From assembly GCA_003211205.1 (NCBI GenBank), contig QCTJ01000017.1:1-37974 (forward strand): a DNA stretch of 37,974 bases. Direction: 5' to 3'. Below the pieces are notes generated by a model that saw only the letters and a program-made list of their open reading frames with translations, did no database searches and was not told where the DNA came from. The position numbers were made by a program, and so were the translations under genes. The stretch comes from Synechococcus sp. AG-673-F03. Its GTDB lineage: Bacteria; Cyanobacteriota; Cyanobacteriia; PCC-6307; Cyanobiaceae. Within the stretch, counting starts at the first letter, position 1; every line of letters starts with the position of its first letter. Of this stretch, positions 1-9,320 are shown in pieces.

Positions 1-1391
1 TGACCCGCTTTGAAGCGGCTGCACTGCTTAATGCCTGCCTCGACCGCGTCACCGAAGTGACCGACGAGCTCAAGCGTCTGATGAAGGAGTTCGAAAAAGA
101 ACTCGCCATCGTGAAGGGCCGTGTTGACGGTCTGGAAGCCCGCGTAGGCGAACTGGAAGCAACCCAGTTTTCCACTACAACTAAAATGTCAGTTAACACC
201 TTCTGGGTTGTTGGCGCAGCTTCTTATGGCGGCGATGCCAAAGGCTATTACGACGGAACGACTACTACAGAGTCAACCGTAGATACAGCTGATTACGCGG
301 CTAAAACAGCTGGTGCAACTTCATTCTCCTACGACTATCGAATTTTCCTTGATACCAGTTTTACCGGCAAAGATCTTCTAAGGACGCGAATTCGTGCCGC
401 AAATATTTCCGATCTTTACTCTGGCAACGTTGTCTCAGCTGGTGGAACTTCAGTTGTAGGCCTTTGGAGCCAGGAATACGGATACAACACCAGCAATAAG
501 CTTGAAGTTGACAGGGTTTACTACCAGTTCCCTGTTGGCGAAGATTTCAAATTGACTGCTGGTGCAAAAGTCCGTCAGGATGACATGTTGGCTGTTTGGC
601 CTTCGGCTTATCCCTCAGAGATGACGGTTGACTTCTTCACCTATGCAGGTGCTCCAGGTACATACAACCTTTCCCTTGGCGCTGGTGCGGGTTTCATTTA
701 TTCCAAAAATAATTGGAACATCAGTGCCAGTTATCTGAGTATTAACGGAGACAACTCAGACCCCAATTCTGGTGGTCTTGCCAGCGATGGTGCTGGCTCG
801 AACGGAACGGTTCAGCTCTCCTATGCTCCTGAACAATGGGGCATTGCGGCTGCTTACAATTACGGGTCAACTGACAATGGTGTCGGCCTGTATGCGGGTA
901 ACGGAACTCCTTACGCTAACAAGCTTCAGACTTACGGTGTAACGAACTCAGCAGCCTTAAGTGCATGGTGGATGCCTGCGGAATCTGGGTTGATCCCTTC
1001 AATTAGTGCTGGTTGGGGCATCAATTCAACCGGTGACTCGTCCCCTTACGGTACCAATCCGATCAAATCCTCGACTTCACAGTCTTGGTATGTCGGCCTC
1101 CAGTGGGATGATGCTTTCCTGAAGGGGAATGCACTCGGATTTGCAGTTGGCCAACCCACTTTTGTGACCAGTATCGATAAGAGAAACTCAGACGATGATT
1201 TCGTCGCTGATGGTAATTATGCCTTCGAGCTTTTCTACATGTTCCAGGTCACGGATAACATCGCGGTGACGCCTGCAATTCATTATTTCAGTCGCCCTTT
1301 GGGTAATTACACAGGCGGCGGTGGTAGTACCACCACGTCTGGTACTTTCAATAGTTTCGGTGGACTGATCAAGACCACGTTTAACTTCTGA
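1..1391 (+). CDS. SomA/SomB-type outer-membrane porin, 5' end cut off
   Basis: The reading frame is open from the left edge (first full codon at base 3) to TGA at 1389-1391, so this is the C-terminal part of a longer gene. The GTG at 57 is internal. The visible start is the end of an S-layer-homology region (FEAAALLNACLDRVTEVTDE) followed by a charged coiled-coil segment ending in GELEATQFSTTTKM. After it comes a long Gly/Ser/Thr/aromatic-rich beta-strand region that ends in Phe (TTFNF), as expected for an outer-membrane beta-barrel. In cyanobacteria this family (SomA/SomB, annotated 'iron uptake porin') anchors to peptidoglycan through the SLH domain and forms a diffusion channel. The body is visibly richer in A/T than neighbouring genes. 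A strong terminator follows. Identification is firm; substrate specificity is not known. Confidence 0.93.
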   Translation, partial: TRFEAAALLNACLDRVTEVTDELKRLMKEFEKELAIVKGRVDGLEARVGELEATQFSTTTKMSVNTFWVVGAASYGGDAKGYYDGTTTTESTVDTADYAAKTAGATSFSYDYRIFLDTSFTGKDLLRTRIRAANISDLYSGNVVSAGGTSVVGLWSQEYGYNTSNKLEVDRVYYQFPVGEDFKLTAGAKVRQDDMLAVWPSAYPSEMTVDFFTYAGAPGTYNLSLGAGAGFIYSKNNWNISASYLSINGDNSDPNSGGLASDGAGSNGTVQLSYAPEQWGIAAAYNYGSTDNGVGLYAGNGTPYANKLQTYGVTNSAALSAWWMPAESGLIPSISAGWGINSTGDSSPYGTNPIKSSTSQSWYVGLQWDDAFLKGNALGFAVGQPTFVTSIDKRNSDDDFVADGNYAFELFYMFQVTDNIAVTPAIHYFSRPLGNYTGGGGSTTTSGTFNSFGGLIKTTFNF

Positions 1392-1418
1392 TATCAGCCT
1401 CAGGCCTGATTCTTCATT

Positions 1419-1446
1419 GCCCCCCTCAATTGAGGGGGGCTTTTTA
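1419..1446 (+). terminator. Rho-independent terminator after the porin gene
   Basis: A perfect inverted repeat with C-rich and G-rich arms around TCAATTGA (1419-1440) is followed directly by TTTTTATTT. It lies 28 bp after the porin stop codon. This is the clearest terminator in the window and suits a highly expressed monocistronic porin. Confidence 0.93.
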
Positions 1447-1593
1447 TTTAGAAAAGTTCGTTATTAGTAAGCACTTTTCCGGCTTGAAGGGCAGCATATT
1501 GAACTACTTTGAGAGATGGCATCGTCTTCAATCGGTATTGGTACAAGTTGGATGATTAGATGGATTTGATTCAGCACATGACACCCGAGCCGA

Positions 1594-2562
1594 ATGCCGA
1601 TCGCTTCTGATATCACAGCGTTGGTAGGTCGTACACCTCTGGTACGGCTCAATCGTCTTCCTAAGGCTTTTGGCTGCAAGGCTGAAATCGTTGCCAAGCT
1701 TGAGAGCTTTAACCCCACTGCTTCGGTGAAAGACCGAATCGCAGGCGCCATGGTTGAGGTCGCAGAGGAAAGCGGAACGATTAAGCCTGGCAGCACAGTG
1801 CTGGTGGAACCCACTAGCGGTAATACCGGCATTGCTTTGGCGATGGTTGCAGCAGCGCGCGGTTATCGCCTAATTCTCACCATGCCCGACACCATGAGCA
1901 CGGAGCGGAGATCGATGCTGCGTGCTTATGGCGCGGAATTACAGCTCACCCCAGGCAATGAAGGCATGCAGGGTGCGATCGCTCTCGCCAGGGAGTTGGT
2001 TGACGAGATTCCTGGCGCGTATCTGCTTCAGCAATTTGATAACCCTGCTAACCCCGCCGTACACGCGGCGTCAACGGCGGAGGAAATCTGGCAGGACACG
2101 GAAGGGCGTCTGGATGCCCTGGTGGCAGGGGTGGGGACAGGAGGAACCATCACCGGTTGTGCCCGGGTGCTTCGCAGCCGGCAGCAGGATTTGCAAATCA
2201 TTGCAGTGGAGCCTGCTGCAAGCCCGGTGCTGTCCGGTGGAGCGGCGGGTCCGCACCGTCTTCAAGGCATCGGTGCAGGTTTTGTACCTCCGGTGCTGGA
2301 GCAGGAACTCATCGATGAGGTCATCGCTGTGACCGATGAGGAGGCCATGGAGCTTGGCCGGCGTCTGGCCAGAGAGGAAGGACTGCTCTGCGGAGTGAGC
2401 AGCGGAGCAGCTGTTGCAGCAGCCTTGAAGCTGGGCCAGCGTCCAGAGATGGCAGGTCGCCGAATCGTGGTGATTCTTGCCAGCTTCGGCGAGCGATATC
2501 TCTCGACTCCGATGTTCAGTGCTGCATCTGTTCTGCCGGCGCGCAGGGATGGTCAGCTTTGA
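1594..2562 (+). CDS. cysK: Cysteine synthase A (O-acetylserine sulfhydrylase)
   Basis: The 322-residue protein is a fold-type II PLP enzyme that makes cysteine from O-acetylserine and sulfide in the cytoplasm. The PLP-binding lysine is K46 in NPTASVKDR. The substrate loop TSGNTG is at about residues 74-79, and the glycine-rich phosphate site GTGGTITG and the late GVSSGAAV motif are present. The length is normal for CysK. An upstream ATG at 1580 leads only to a short ORF ending within 35 bp, so ATG 1594 is preferred. The stop codon overlaps the start of the J-domain gene (TTGA), which suggests translational coupling. CysK and CysM cannot be fully separated by eye, but CysK fits better. Confidence 0.95.
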   Translation: MPIASDITALVGRTPLVRLNRLPKAFGCKAEIVAKLESFNPTASVKDRIAGAMVEVAEESGTIKPGSTVLVEPTSGNTGIALAMVAAARGYRLILTMPDTMSTERRSMLRAYGAELQLTPGNEGMQGAIALARELVDEIPGAYLLQQFDNPANPAVHAASTAEEIWQDTEGRLDALVAGVGTGGTITGCARVLRSRQQDLQIIAVEPAASPVLSGGAAGPHRLQGIGAGFVPPVLEQELIDEVIAVTDEEAMELGRRLAREEGLLCGVSSGAAVAAALKLGQRPEMAGRRIVVILASFGERYLSTPMFSAASVLPARRDGQL

Positions 2563-3287
2563 GCCCTGCATTTTTCGATCATTCGGATCGCCCTCAGGAT
2601 CCTTATGCAGTGCTTGAGGTGACATCCAATGCCACCCAAGCCGAACTCAAAGCGTCCTATCGACGCTTGGTGAAGCAGCATCATCCCGATGCTGGAGGCG
2701 ATGAAGAGCGAATCCTGGCGCTCAATGCAGCCTGGGAGCAAATCGGTGATCCCGAGACCCGGCGCTGCTTTGATCGCGAGTACGGATCCTCGGAGTCTGC
2801 CCGTGAGGAAGCACGGGCCCGCGGTGCCCGCAATGCCCGTGCCAGCCAGGCGGCACGGCGTGCATCAGGCCAGGGAGCCAGCGAAGACCAGGCACTGTCC
2901 ACCTGGCTTCAGAAGGTCTACGCCCCGATTGACCGTTCGCTCGGTCAGGTGATCAATCCCTTCTCTGCGGAACTGAAAGCTCTGTCGGCCGATCCTTATG
3001 ACGATGATCTGATGGAGGCGTTCTGCGGCTATTTGGAACAGAGTCGAAACCGATTGGATAAGGTCAAAAACCTGTTTCAATCCTTGCCGACTCCGCCATC
3101 GGCCCGAGGCTTTGGCTTAAGCGTGTATCACTGCCTCTCTCAGGTAGAGGATGCCGTGGCGGAGCTGGAGCGTTACACGATGGGTTACGTCGACAGCTAT
3201 CTCCATGACGGACGGGAGATGTTGCGGGAGGCTCGTCAACGTCGACAGCGTCTTCAGCAGGAACGACGCAGGTTGGAGATCGGTTGA
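2559..3287 (+). CDS. J-domain (DnaJ-like) protein
   Basis: The 242-residue protein has an N-terminal J domain (residues about 13-75) with the diagnostic HPD tripeptide at 42-44 in [12 protein letters not shown], which stimulates Hsp70 ATPase. The G/F region, zinc fingers and DnaJ C-terminal domains are absent, so it is a specialised J protein, not DnaJ. The middle is Arg/Ala-rich (residues 82-110) and the C-terminal half is helical and charged. The start is TTG at 2559, overlapping the cysK stop by four bases; no in-frame ATG lies before the J domain. The downstream glycosyltransferase ATG overlaps its stop by one base. The partner Hsp70 and client are unknown. Confidence 0.85.
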   Translation: MSPAFFDHSDRPQDPYAVLEVTSNATQAELKASYRRLVKQHHPDAGGDEERILALNAAWEQIGDPETRRCFDREYGSSESAREEARARGARNARASQAARRASGQGASEDQALSTWLQKVYAPIDRSLGQVINPFSAELKALSADPYDDDLMEAFCGYLEQSRNRLDKVKNLFQSLPTPPSARGFGLSVYHCLSQVEDAVAELERYTMGYVDSYLHDGREMLREARQRRQRLQQERRRLEIG

Positions 3288-5383
3288 TGGGTGCTTGGCC
3301 GTTCCGTGTCTGCCTGGTCCTGATCTGGCTGTTGTCCACCGTTGCTGATCGTCTGTGGTGGGGCCATCACGCTGGTTTGCCGTCGTGGGATCAGGCGGAT
3401 TACCTCAACAGCGCCCTGGACCATGGACGTGCTCTCGGTGTTCTGGCCGGAGGCGGTTGGCAAGGCTGGAACGCTCTGCTCGACCTCTCGCCCAAGATCC
3501 CCCCTCTGGCCTCATTGGTGAACGGCACGGTGATGGCCGTGGCTGGCGATGCTCCGTCTGAAGCGGCATGGGCGTTGAGCTTCTGGAATGCGCTGCTGCT
3601 GTTCTCCAGTGCCGGTTGGGCAATCCAGCTTTTGCGCCCCAGGCGATCAGCCAGGGGATTTGCCTTGCTGGCTGCCTCGGCTGTAGCCCTGGCCCCGATG
3701 CTGCTCGATCTCAGGACGGATTACGTGCTTGAGCTGCCTTTGACCGCTTTGGTCACATTGGCGCTTTGGCGGCTGGGAGCTTGGTGGAGTCCACGCGCTG
3801 GCGGTCTTTGGTGGCAGGCGCTGCTCGCAGCTTGTGCTGTGGCCTTGTCATTGCTGGTGAAACAGAGCGCTCTTCTGGTGTTACTGCCTGCACTGGGTTG
3901 GTCACTTGTGACAGCCCAGCGCATCGGACGGGGCCGGCGACTGCAGGCGCTAGCGGGGTTGATGTTGGTTTTGGTCTCAGTGTTTCCCTGGCTTCGACAT
4001 AACTGGATCACGACCCTTGGTGGCACCAATCGAGCTGTGATCGAGTCTGCGGCCCGAGAGGGTGACCCGGGGGTCTTCAGCTTGTCGGGCTGGCTCTGGT
4101 ATTTGCGCCAGGTCCCCCTTCAGATCGGCTCGGCACTGCTTTGGATTGGGCTGGCCGGTCTTGTCTTGCTGGTCGCCATGCGTTTCATGCCACAAAAGGC
4201 AACGGTCAGCAATCAACAGGATCAAGCGGATGCCTGGCGCTGGTTGGTGGGAACTCTGTTTCTGGGCTGGGTGATGACCAATCTCAGCCCTAACAAAGAC
4301 TCCCGTTACATGGCTCCGTTGTTGCCGCCATTGCTGTTATTGCTGAGCCGCGGCTGGTGGCAGTGGGGCGTGTGGATCCGTCAACGCTGGCCTGCTCGAT
4401 CAGCCTGGCAGCCTGGATTGGCTCTCACTGCGGGAGCACTGGTTGCGATCGCACCAGCTTGGACTGCCCAGTCTGCACGTCTGAAACCAGGAAATCGGCA
4501 TCCGCTGCAAGCGATCGTTGAGAAAGCTGGTGGCGCGGATCCCGTCGCTGATCCAATCACCTTGATTGTTGTTCCCAGTACGCCTGATCTCAATCAGCAC
4601 AATGTGAGTTACTACGGCCGCCGCAACGGAGGCCGGTTGGTGGGTCGCCAGCTCGGCGGCAGCACGGATCACATCCAGCCCGTGTTGGACCATGCCAACT
4701 GGGTCCTGCTTGCTGAAGGTGACCAGGGCTCGGTCCGCAGGTCTGCTCGTTCCTTGGATCAGGCCGTTCGTAAGAGCGGGGTCTTTGAGGAGGTGGAGGT
4801 GTTTCCGCGTCCACAGGGAGGCAGTTATTCGCTCTGGAAGCGACGGATCGATTCAAGGGTTCCCGAGGGTTTCGAGCAGCGGTTTCCCCAGCTCGCTGCA
4901 GGATTGGCGCAAGGACCTGCAGGGCTCGATCCCGTCTTCAGCAGTGTGGCGATCGAGCACATGCTTGACGGCCATTTCAGCTATCGAGCACCGCTGCGGC
5001 GGGCGGCTCTTGAGCGCCTCAAGCAGGATCCATCCGATGACTCTGCTCGCTGGAGTCTGGCCCTACTGGCGGTCCTGACCAATCGGCCGGCTGAGGCTGC
5101 TCATCATTTCGAGCTGCTGGAGACTTCCAACCCTGAAAGTCCATGGCCTAGCGCTTATCGCAGTGTGGTTCTGCTGGCGGGCTGGAATCCCTGGTCTGCT
5201 TCCTCGGTGGCCTCAGCTGCAGTTGTGCGACATGGGCAGCATCCCATTTTGGTGAGCCTTGAATCGCTCTCAGCTGTTCTTGGTGGAGCCATCTGGCGAC
5301 TTCCAGAGGCTGTTCAGTCGGTGCCCGCCGCGATTACCACAGTTGAGGAATCGCTCAATCCTCAGGCGAAGGGCTCGAGCTGA
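3287..5383 (+). CDS. GT39-like multi-pass membrane glycosyltransferase
   Basis: This 698-residue protein has about ten hydrophobic segments in its first 390 residues and a soluble C-terminal third. An acidic loop motif (PSWDQADYL, residues about 32-40) follows the first transmembrane helix, and a second loop has [11 protein letters not shown]. Both fit the ArnT/PMT (GT39, GT-C fold) group, which transfers sugars from polyprenyl-phosphate donors outside the inner membrane. The C-terminal about 200 residues look helical with TPR-like spacing ([20 protein letters not shown]). ATG 3287 overlaps the preceding TGA by one base and is preferred to TTG 3284. The 3' end overlaps ndhO on the other strand by 22 bp. 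The acceptor (lipid, glycan or protein) is unknown. Confidence 0.75.
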   Translation: MGAWPFRVCLVLIWLLSTVADRLWWGHHAGLPSWDQADYLNSALDHGRALGVLAGGGWQGWNALLDLSPKIPPLASLVNGTVMAVAGDAPSEAAWALSFWNALLLFSSAGWAIQLLRPRRSARGFALLAASAVALAPMLLDLRTDYVLELPLTALVTLALWRLGAWWSPRAGGLWWQALLAACAVALSLLVKQSALLVLLPALGWSLVTAQRIGRGRRLQALAGLMLVLVSVFPWLRHNWITTLGGTNRAVIESAAREGDPGVFSLSGWLWYLRQVPLQIGSALLWIGLAGLVLLVAMRFMPQKATVSNQQDQADAWRWLVGTLFLGWVMTNLSPNKDSRYMAPLLPPLLLLLSRGWWQWGVWIRQRWPARSAWQPGLALTAGALVAIAPAWTAQSARLKPGNRHPLQAIVEKAGGADPVADPITLIVVPSTPDLNQHNVSYYGRRNGGRLVGRQLGGSTDHIQPVLDHANWVLLAEGDQGSVRRSARSLDQAVRKSGVFEEVEVFPRPQGGSYSLWKRRIDSRVPEGFEQRFPQLAAGLAQGPAGLDPVFSSVAIEHMLDGHFSYRAPLRRAALERLKQDPSDDSARWSLALLAVLTNRPAEAAHHFELLETSNPESPWPSAYRSVVLLAGWNPWSASSVASAAVVRHGQHPILVSLESLSAVLGGAIWRLPEAVQSVPAAITTVEESLNPQAKGSS

Positions 5384-5619
5384 TCGATACGTAACCAGAC
5401 ATCGGGTACCGGACGCCGCCAGCGGACCTGCCCGTAGTCGCCCTTCACCACCAATAATTCTCCAGGACCATCGAAGATGTAAGCCGGAGGATAAGGATCG
5501 CTAGCTCCGGCCTCCACGCTGCCTGCATAGGCCGCTCGGTTCACCCGCACCAGCGCACCTTTTTTTAAAGGCGCGGTGGGCTTGGCAGCTGCTGCAGGGC
5601 TCAACTCTGTCTCTGCCAT
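5362..5619 (-). CDS. ndhO: NAD(P)H-quinone oxidoreductase subunit O
   Basis: The 85-residue protein matches NdhO, a small peripheral subunit specific to the cyanobacterial/plastid NDH-1 complex, which runs cyclic electron flow and respiration at the thylakoid. Family hallmarks seen are [11 protein letters not shown], a central [16 protein letters not shown] and the C-terminal [18 protein letters not shown]. The first about 18 residues are a variable Ala/Pro-rich extension. ATG 5619 is preferred to GTG 5622. The gene is convergent with, and overlaps by 22 bp, the glycosyltransferase, and is divergent from the antiporter gene. Any upstream reading of the antiporter beyond 5620 would overlap it. 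Confidence 0.93.
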   Translation of the reverse strand: MAETELSPAAAAKPTAPLKKGALVRVNRAAYAGSVEAGASDPYPPAYIFDGPGELLVVKGDYGQVRWRRPVPDVWLRIDQLEPFA

Positions 5620-5677
5620 CACGGGTCGTTATTCGCTGGTCAGGCTAGAACCCTTCAAGACCACTTCCGCAGTTGGT

Positions 5678-6934
5678 TTGGACAACGGCCTCTCGCTTTA
5701 TCTGGTGGCATTCGGCGGTTTGTTGCTGGTCGCAGTTCTGTTGGATGACCTTGCGGCCCGGGTGAGGGTTCCTGGAATCCTCATGGTGCTGCTGCTCGGT
5801 CTGCTGATTGAAAATCACGTGGATGTTTCCGGCAGTCGCGAAATCACACTGCTGAGTCTTGATCAGGCCAAGCAGATCACCGAAGCAGCTCTTGTGCTGG
5901 TGTTGTTTTTCGGTGGTCTCACCACCAACTGGCAGCAGGTGCGTGGAGTCATTCGCCCAGCGGCTCGTCTGGCCACCATCGGTGTGCTGATCACGGCAGC
6001 CTTGATCACGTTGGTGGTCTTCGGCTTCGGTCTGGCGCAAGGAACGGAGTCGAGCGCCGTCCTCCTCCCCCGCAGTCTTTTCGTTGGGGCAATGGTCGCG
6101 AGCACCGATGCTTCTGCTGTTCTGGCTCTGCTACGTCCGCTTCAGGGGCGACTGCCGAAGCCGCTCACTGATCTGATCGAGTGCGAGTCCGGGTTCAACG
6201 ACCCCATTGCCGTCGTGCTTGCCGGACTGGCTCTGGCACTGGCCGCTGGTGAGGGCGTCGGCGCTGGTCTGCTGGTGATGGATCTAGTCCGTCAGTTCCT
6301 GCTTGGAATGCTGATCGGTTTCCTTGGCGGCAGTCTCACGGTGCAATTGCTCGGAACACGCATGGGGCTGAATCAGACCTCGATGCTGCCGGTGGTCAGC
6401 CTCGCCTTGCTGATGGTGCTGAGTGGTGGCACTTCGCTGCTGGGCGGCAGTCCACTGCTCGCGGCCTACGTCGCGGGGCTGGTTCTTGGCAACAGTGCCG
6501 ATCTTGACCAGAACGGCCTGGAGGAAGCCCATTCCAGCTACGCAAAAATGGCTGAGCTCCTGCTGTTTCTCTGCATGGGGCTTGTTGTGAACCCTCAGGA
6601 TGTGGTTCACGCCGTCGGTCTCGCTTTCGTGCTGTTTCTGGTGATGCAGCTCGTCCGTTTGCTGATGGTGCAGATCCTTCTCTGGCGGACGCCCTTCAGC
6701 CATGGCGAACGGATTTTTGTGTGTTGGGCAGGCCTTCGCGGCGCCGTGCCCATTGCAATGGCCATCAAGGCCTGGTCGACTCCGGGTGTGAGCTGGGGTG
6801 TGGAGATGCCTCCGCTTGCTTTGGCCGTGGTGCTGTTTGGCCTCTTCATTCAGGGCTTTGCGCTGGTGCCCATGGCGCGCAAGATGAATCTCACCTTGCC
6901 GGTTGAAGACACTGATCCCTCCATCGCTTCCTAA
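5678..6934 (+). CDS. CPA1/NhaP-type cation:proton antiporter
   Basis: A hydrophobic protein with about 12 membrane segments. CPA1 signatures are present: STDASAV (Asp about 144) and ECESGFNDPIAV with the Asn-Asp pair at about 174-175, which carries cation/proton exchange in this family. It resembles NhaP2/CvrA K+/H+ antiporters but lacks their C-terminal TrkA-C/RCK region. The start is uncertain: the frame is open from GTG 5576, but that would overlap the divergent ndhO start by 44 bp. TTG 5678, immediately before the first membrane helix, gives 418 residues and leaves room for promoters. The likely role is Na+ or K+ and pH homeostasis, suitable for a marine cell; ion specificity cannot be read from sequence. 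Confidence 0.88.
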   Translation: MDNGLSLYLVAFGGLLLVAVLLDDLAARVRVPGILMVLLLGLLIENHVDVSGSREITLLSLDQAKQITEAALVLVLFFGGLTTNWQQVRGVIRPAARLATIGVLITAALITLVVFGFGLAQGTESSAVLLPRSLFVGAMVASTDASAVLALLRPLQGRLPKPLTDLIECESGFNDPIAVVLAGLALALAAGEGVGAGLLVMDLVRQFLLGMLIGFLGGSLTVQLLGTRMGLNQTSMLPVVSLALLMVLSGGTSLLGGSPLLAAYVAGLVLGNSADLDQNGLEEAHSSYAKMAELLLFLCMGLVVNPQDVVHAVGLAFVLFLVMQLVRLLMVQILLWRTPFSHGERIFVCWAGLRGAVPIAMAIKAWSTPGVSWGVEMPPLALAVVLFGLFIQGFALVPMARKMNLTLPVEDTDPSIAS

Positions 6935-6961
6935 CGTCGATTACTTAACGCCGCCGTTGCC

Positions 6962-7906
6962 ATGCGCCTTCTGCTGATTGGATGCACGGGCTTGGTTGGC
7001 CGTGGTCTGATTCCCGTTCTGCAGGCTGCCGGTCATCAACTCACCATCGTCAGTCGCCGTGTCTCACCAGCGGCCTTCCCAGCAGACGTTGCAGCACGTC
7101 TTCAATGGATTCAGGTGGATCCAGCTGTGGCATCCAGCTGGTCTGAGTCCACGCCTCTGCATGATGCGTTGGCGGCCAGTGATGGCGTTGTCAATCTCGC
7201 TGGTGAACCGATCGCTGAACAGCGCTGGACTGTTCAGCACCTTGAAATCTTGGAGTTCAGTCGTCTCGAGACAACCCGTCATCTTGTGAGTGCCCTGGCC
7301 ACGCTTGCCAAGCCTCCATCCGTGTTGGTGAATGCCTCGGCTGTTGGCTATTTCGGCACCAGCCTTGATGGACGCTTTGAGGAGAGCAGTCCCGTTGGTC
7401 AGGATTTTCTGGCACGTCTTTGTCAGAAGTGGGAGCAGGCTGCCGCTGAAAAGCCTGCAGCAACTCGGCTCGTCGTGCTGCGCATCGGCATCGTGTTGTC
7501 CTCTCAGGGAGGGGCTCTCGCAAAAATGCTGCCGGTGTTCCGCGCAGGCTTCGGAGGCCCAATTGGCTCCGGTCAGCAGTGGATGAGCTGGATTGAACGT
7601 GGCGATTTATGCCGGATCATTCAGAGTTCTCTGGAAACAGACTCCTGGTCTGGCGTGATCAATGCTGTGGCTCCCGAGCCTGTGACCATGGCTGTCTTTG
7701 CTGGAAGTCTTGGCCGTTGTCTCGGCAGACCAAGTCTTCTGCCGGTGCCGGGTCCGATGCTTCAGCTGCTGCTGGGTGATGGCTCAAAGGTTGTTCTGGA
7801 GGGGCAGTTCGTGGGTTCGAGTCGACTTGAGGAGCTTGGTTTCAACTTCCTCTGTCCGACCCTGCCCGTTGCACTCGACGTTGCCACCAGCTCCAGCAAC
7901 CGCTGA
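6962..7906 (+). CDS. TIGR01777 family NAD(P)-dependent epimerase-like protein
   Basis: The 314-residue protein has an N-terminal Rossmann GxxGxxG (G7-C-T-G10-L-V-G13). It also has VNLAGEPIAEQRW and VNASAVGYFG, both typical of the YfcH/SulA-like TIGR01777 group of extended short-chain dehydrogenases. A C-terminal DUF1731-like segment (SSRLEELGFNFLCPTLPVAL) closes the protein. Plant and cyanobacterial relatives include chloroplast-division-linked GC1/SulA homologues, but a role here is only inferred. It lies 27 bp after the antiporter gene and may be cotranscribed with it. The last 65 bp overlap the convergent small membrane protein gene at 7842-8117. Confidence 0.88.
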   Translation: MRLLLIGCTGLVGRGLIPVLQAAGHQLTIVSRRVSPAAFPADVAARLQWIQVDPAVASSWSESTPLHDALAASDGVVNLAGEPIAEQRWTVQHLEILEFSRLETTRHLVSALATLAKPPSVLVNASAVGYFGTSLDGRFEESSPVGQDFLARLCQKWEQAAAEKPAATRLVVLRIGIVLSSQGGALAKMLPVFRAGFGGPIGSGQQWMSWIERGDLCRIIQSSLETDSWSGVINAVAPEPVTMAVFAGSLGRCLGRPSLLPVPGPMLQLLLGDGSKVVLEGQFVGSSRLEELGFNFLCPTLPVALDVATSSSNR

Positions 7907-8117
7907 GCACGGCTGCGCCCATCAGCAGGCCGATGGCTGGCGTGAACAGGGGTTCCCACAGGCGCATGAACACTCGCATTGGTGCCTCCAGGCCCTGACT
8001 GCTTCCAATCACTGCAACAGCGAACCATCCAGCCCCAGCGATGACCAGGAAGACATTCAGGACAAGGATGCGATCCAGCCAGCGTTTCCAGGCGGGTTCG
8101 GAGTTCGGCTCACTCAT
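7842..8117 (-). CDS. Small two-helix membrane protein, function unknown
   Basis: This 91-residue protein has two predicted transmembrane helices (about residues 18-38 and 58-78) separated by a short charged loop, and a basic C-terminal tail. ATG 8117 overlaps the stop of the LpxB-like gene in an ATGA, indicating translational coupling, and is preferred to GTG 8123. It is the last gene of a four-gene minus-strand operon. The 3' end overlaps the TIGR01777 gene by 65 bp, so the last about 20 residues are constrained by, or may be a by-product of, the opposite gene. No function is recognised. The topology and coupling to an LpxB-like protein suggest an envelope role, which is inference. Confidence 0.72.
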   Translation of the reverse strand: MSEPNSEPAWKRWLDRILVLNVFLVIAGAGWFAVAVIGSSQGLEAPMRVFMRLWEPLFTPAIGLLMGAAVLSGCWSWWQRRVQRAGSDRGS

Positions 8118-9319
8118 TCGCACGGCTGCAGCAGCTGAGAGATCGATGCCGCCATCCTGCTGCCGCCACCGGCTTTGCCGAGACGGTTGAGTGCTTCGTC
8201 ATGGCAACGGCGCTGCAGCTGTTGATCAAGACGGCTGCGCTCCAGAAGCTCGAGGGCTAGTGCAGCTGTGCGTTCAAGTGTGACTGGTGCGCCTACCTCA
8301 CCATCTACACAGAACACGGTGGGACCCAACAGACGGCGCTGGGCTTCCGCAAATCCTGCAGTGAACTGAGGACCTCGACCCACCAACTGCAGCACCGGTC
8401 GGGCCAGCCCCACGGCCTGTTCCGCTGCCGTTCCGGCCATACACAGCAGCAGATCGGAACTGTGCAGGACTGCTCCGAATCCACCCCGGTGGATCTGCAC
8501 CCGATGAGCGTTGCGATACAGCAGGGTTATTTGCCCGTTGTCGGCGGTTTGAAGGCTCCAGCCAATGGGGTCAATCAGCTCTGACAGTGCAGCGTCGGAG
8601 AGTGAGGACACCAATGCAAGCTCAAGCTGCAGCTCACCACTGCTCAGCAACGGTGCCGGCAGTTGTTCAACCACTCCCAGCAGAAGCACCAGGTTCTGCT
8701 CCAGCTCAGGCCGGCGGCTTCCTGGCAGCAGTCCCAGTCGTCGGCGTGCCTGTGGCAAGCTTCGATCGTCCTTCAGGATTGGATCCATGAATGGATTGCC
8801 CAGAAACATGACTGGCTTGCGCAGTTGTGAGCTCAGATCGTCTGCACTGAGCTGGTCGCGGCTGAATACGGCCTGAAAGCGAGGGCTGCGCAAGCACTCA
8901 GCGCACGGCCAGGGCAGGCGCAATTTCCCCTCATAGTGACTTGAGTACGCCACGAGGTAAGTCGTGACAGGCCGTCTGCAGAGCCAGGCGGCCATCACTG
9001 GAATCACATCGCCAATCACCACCACCTGGTCGTAGCGCCCGGCGATGCGCAGCAACCTCAGCAGGCGTCGCAGCAGATAGACCACCTGTCCCTGCAACAG
9101 CTCGGTCAGACGACCACGCAAGCTGGTGTAACCCAGGCCTCCCGTGCTGAATTCCTGGGTGCCTCCGATCAATGCGATTCCTGCGTCCCGATAAGGCTGT
9201 CCTTTGCCCACCATGGGAAGAGCGTCCACTGAATGGCCTTCGCACTGGAGTGCCTGTCCAAGCAGCGCACCAGACAGATCCTCCCCATGGCCGTTGCTGA
9301 GCAGCAGCAGTCGGCCCAC
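8114..9319 (-). CDS. Lipid-A-disaccharide-synthase-related protein (TIGR03492-like)
   Basis: The 401-residue protein begins VGRLLLLSNGHGEDLSGALL, the glycine-rich GT-B-like start of an LpxB-related family found in cyanobacteria and Deinococcus. Other visible segments are VVVIGDVIPVMAAWL, YSSHYEGKLRLPWP, FLGNPFMDPIL, LPGSRRPE and LLCMAGTAAEQAVGLARPV. The last is like the donor-binding region of LpxB/MurG-type glycosyltransferases. Genuine LpxB is about 380 residues and acts in lipid A synthesis; this family is distinct and its substrate is undescribed. GTG 9319 is used, one base after the TPR gene stop. The stop overlaps the next gene (ATGA). Confidence 0.85.
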   Translation of the reverse strand: MGRLLLLSNGHGEDLSGALLGQALQCEGHSVDALPMVGKGQPYRDAGIALIGGTQEFSTGGLGYTSLRGRLTELLQGQVVYLLRRLLRLLRIAGRYDQVVVIGDVIPVMAAWLCRRPVTTYLVAYSSHYEGKLRLPWPCAECLRSPRFQAVFSRDQLSADDLSSQLRKPVMFLGNPFMDPILKDDRSLPQARRRLGLLPGSRRPELEQNLVLLLGVVEQLPAPLLSSGELQLELALVSSLSDAALSELIDPIGWSLQTADNGQITLLYRNAHRVQIHRGGFGAVLHSSDLLLCMAGTAAEQAVGLARPVLQLVGRGPQFTAGFAEAQRRLLGPTVFCVDGEVGAPVTLERTAALALELLERSRLDQQLQRRCHDEALNRLGKAGGGSRMAASISQLLQPCE

Positions 9320-9320
9320 G

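Noticed and set aside
57-59. GTG at 57 as start of the porin gene
   Set aside because: The frame is open to the left edge and the upstream residues are typical SLH-domain sequence, so this GTG is internal.
1975-1982. HIP1-like GCGATCGC sites (also at 4445, 13660 and 35974)
   Set aside because: Only four were noticed in about 38 kb. They are not clustered and lie in coding sequence, so I make no claim about them.
7811-7825. GGGTTCGAGTC resembling a tRNA T-arm
   Set aside because: It lies inside a well-supported coding region and no cloverleaf can be built around it.
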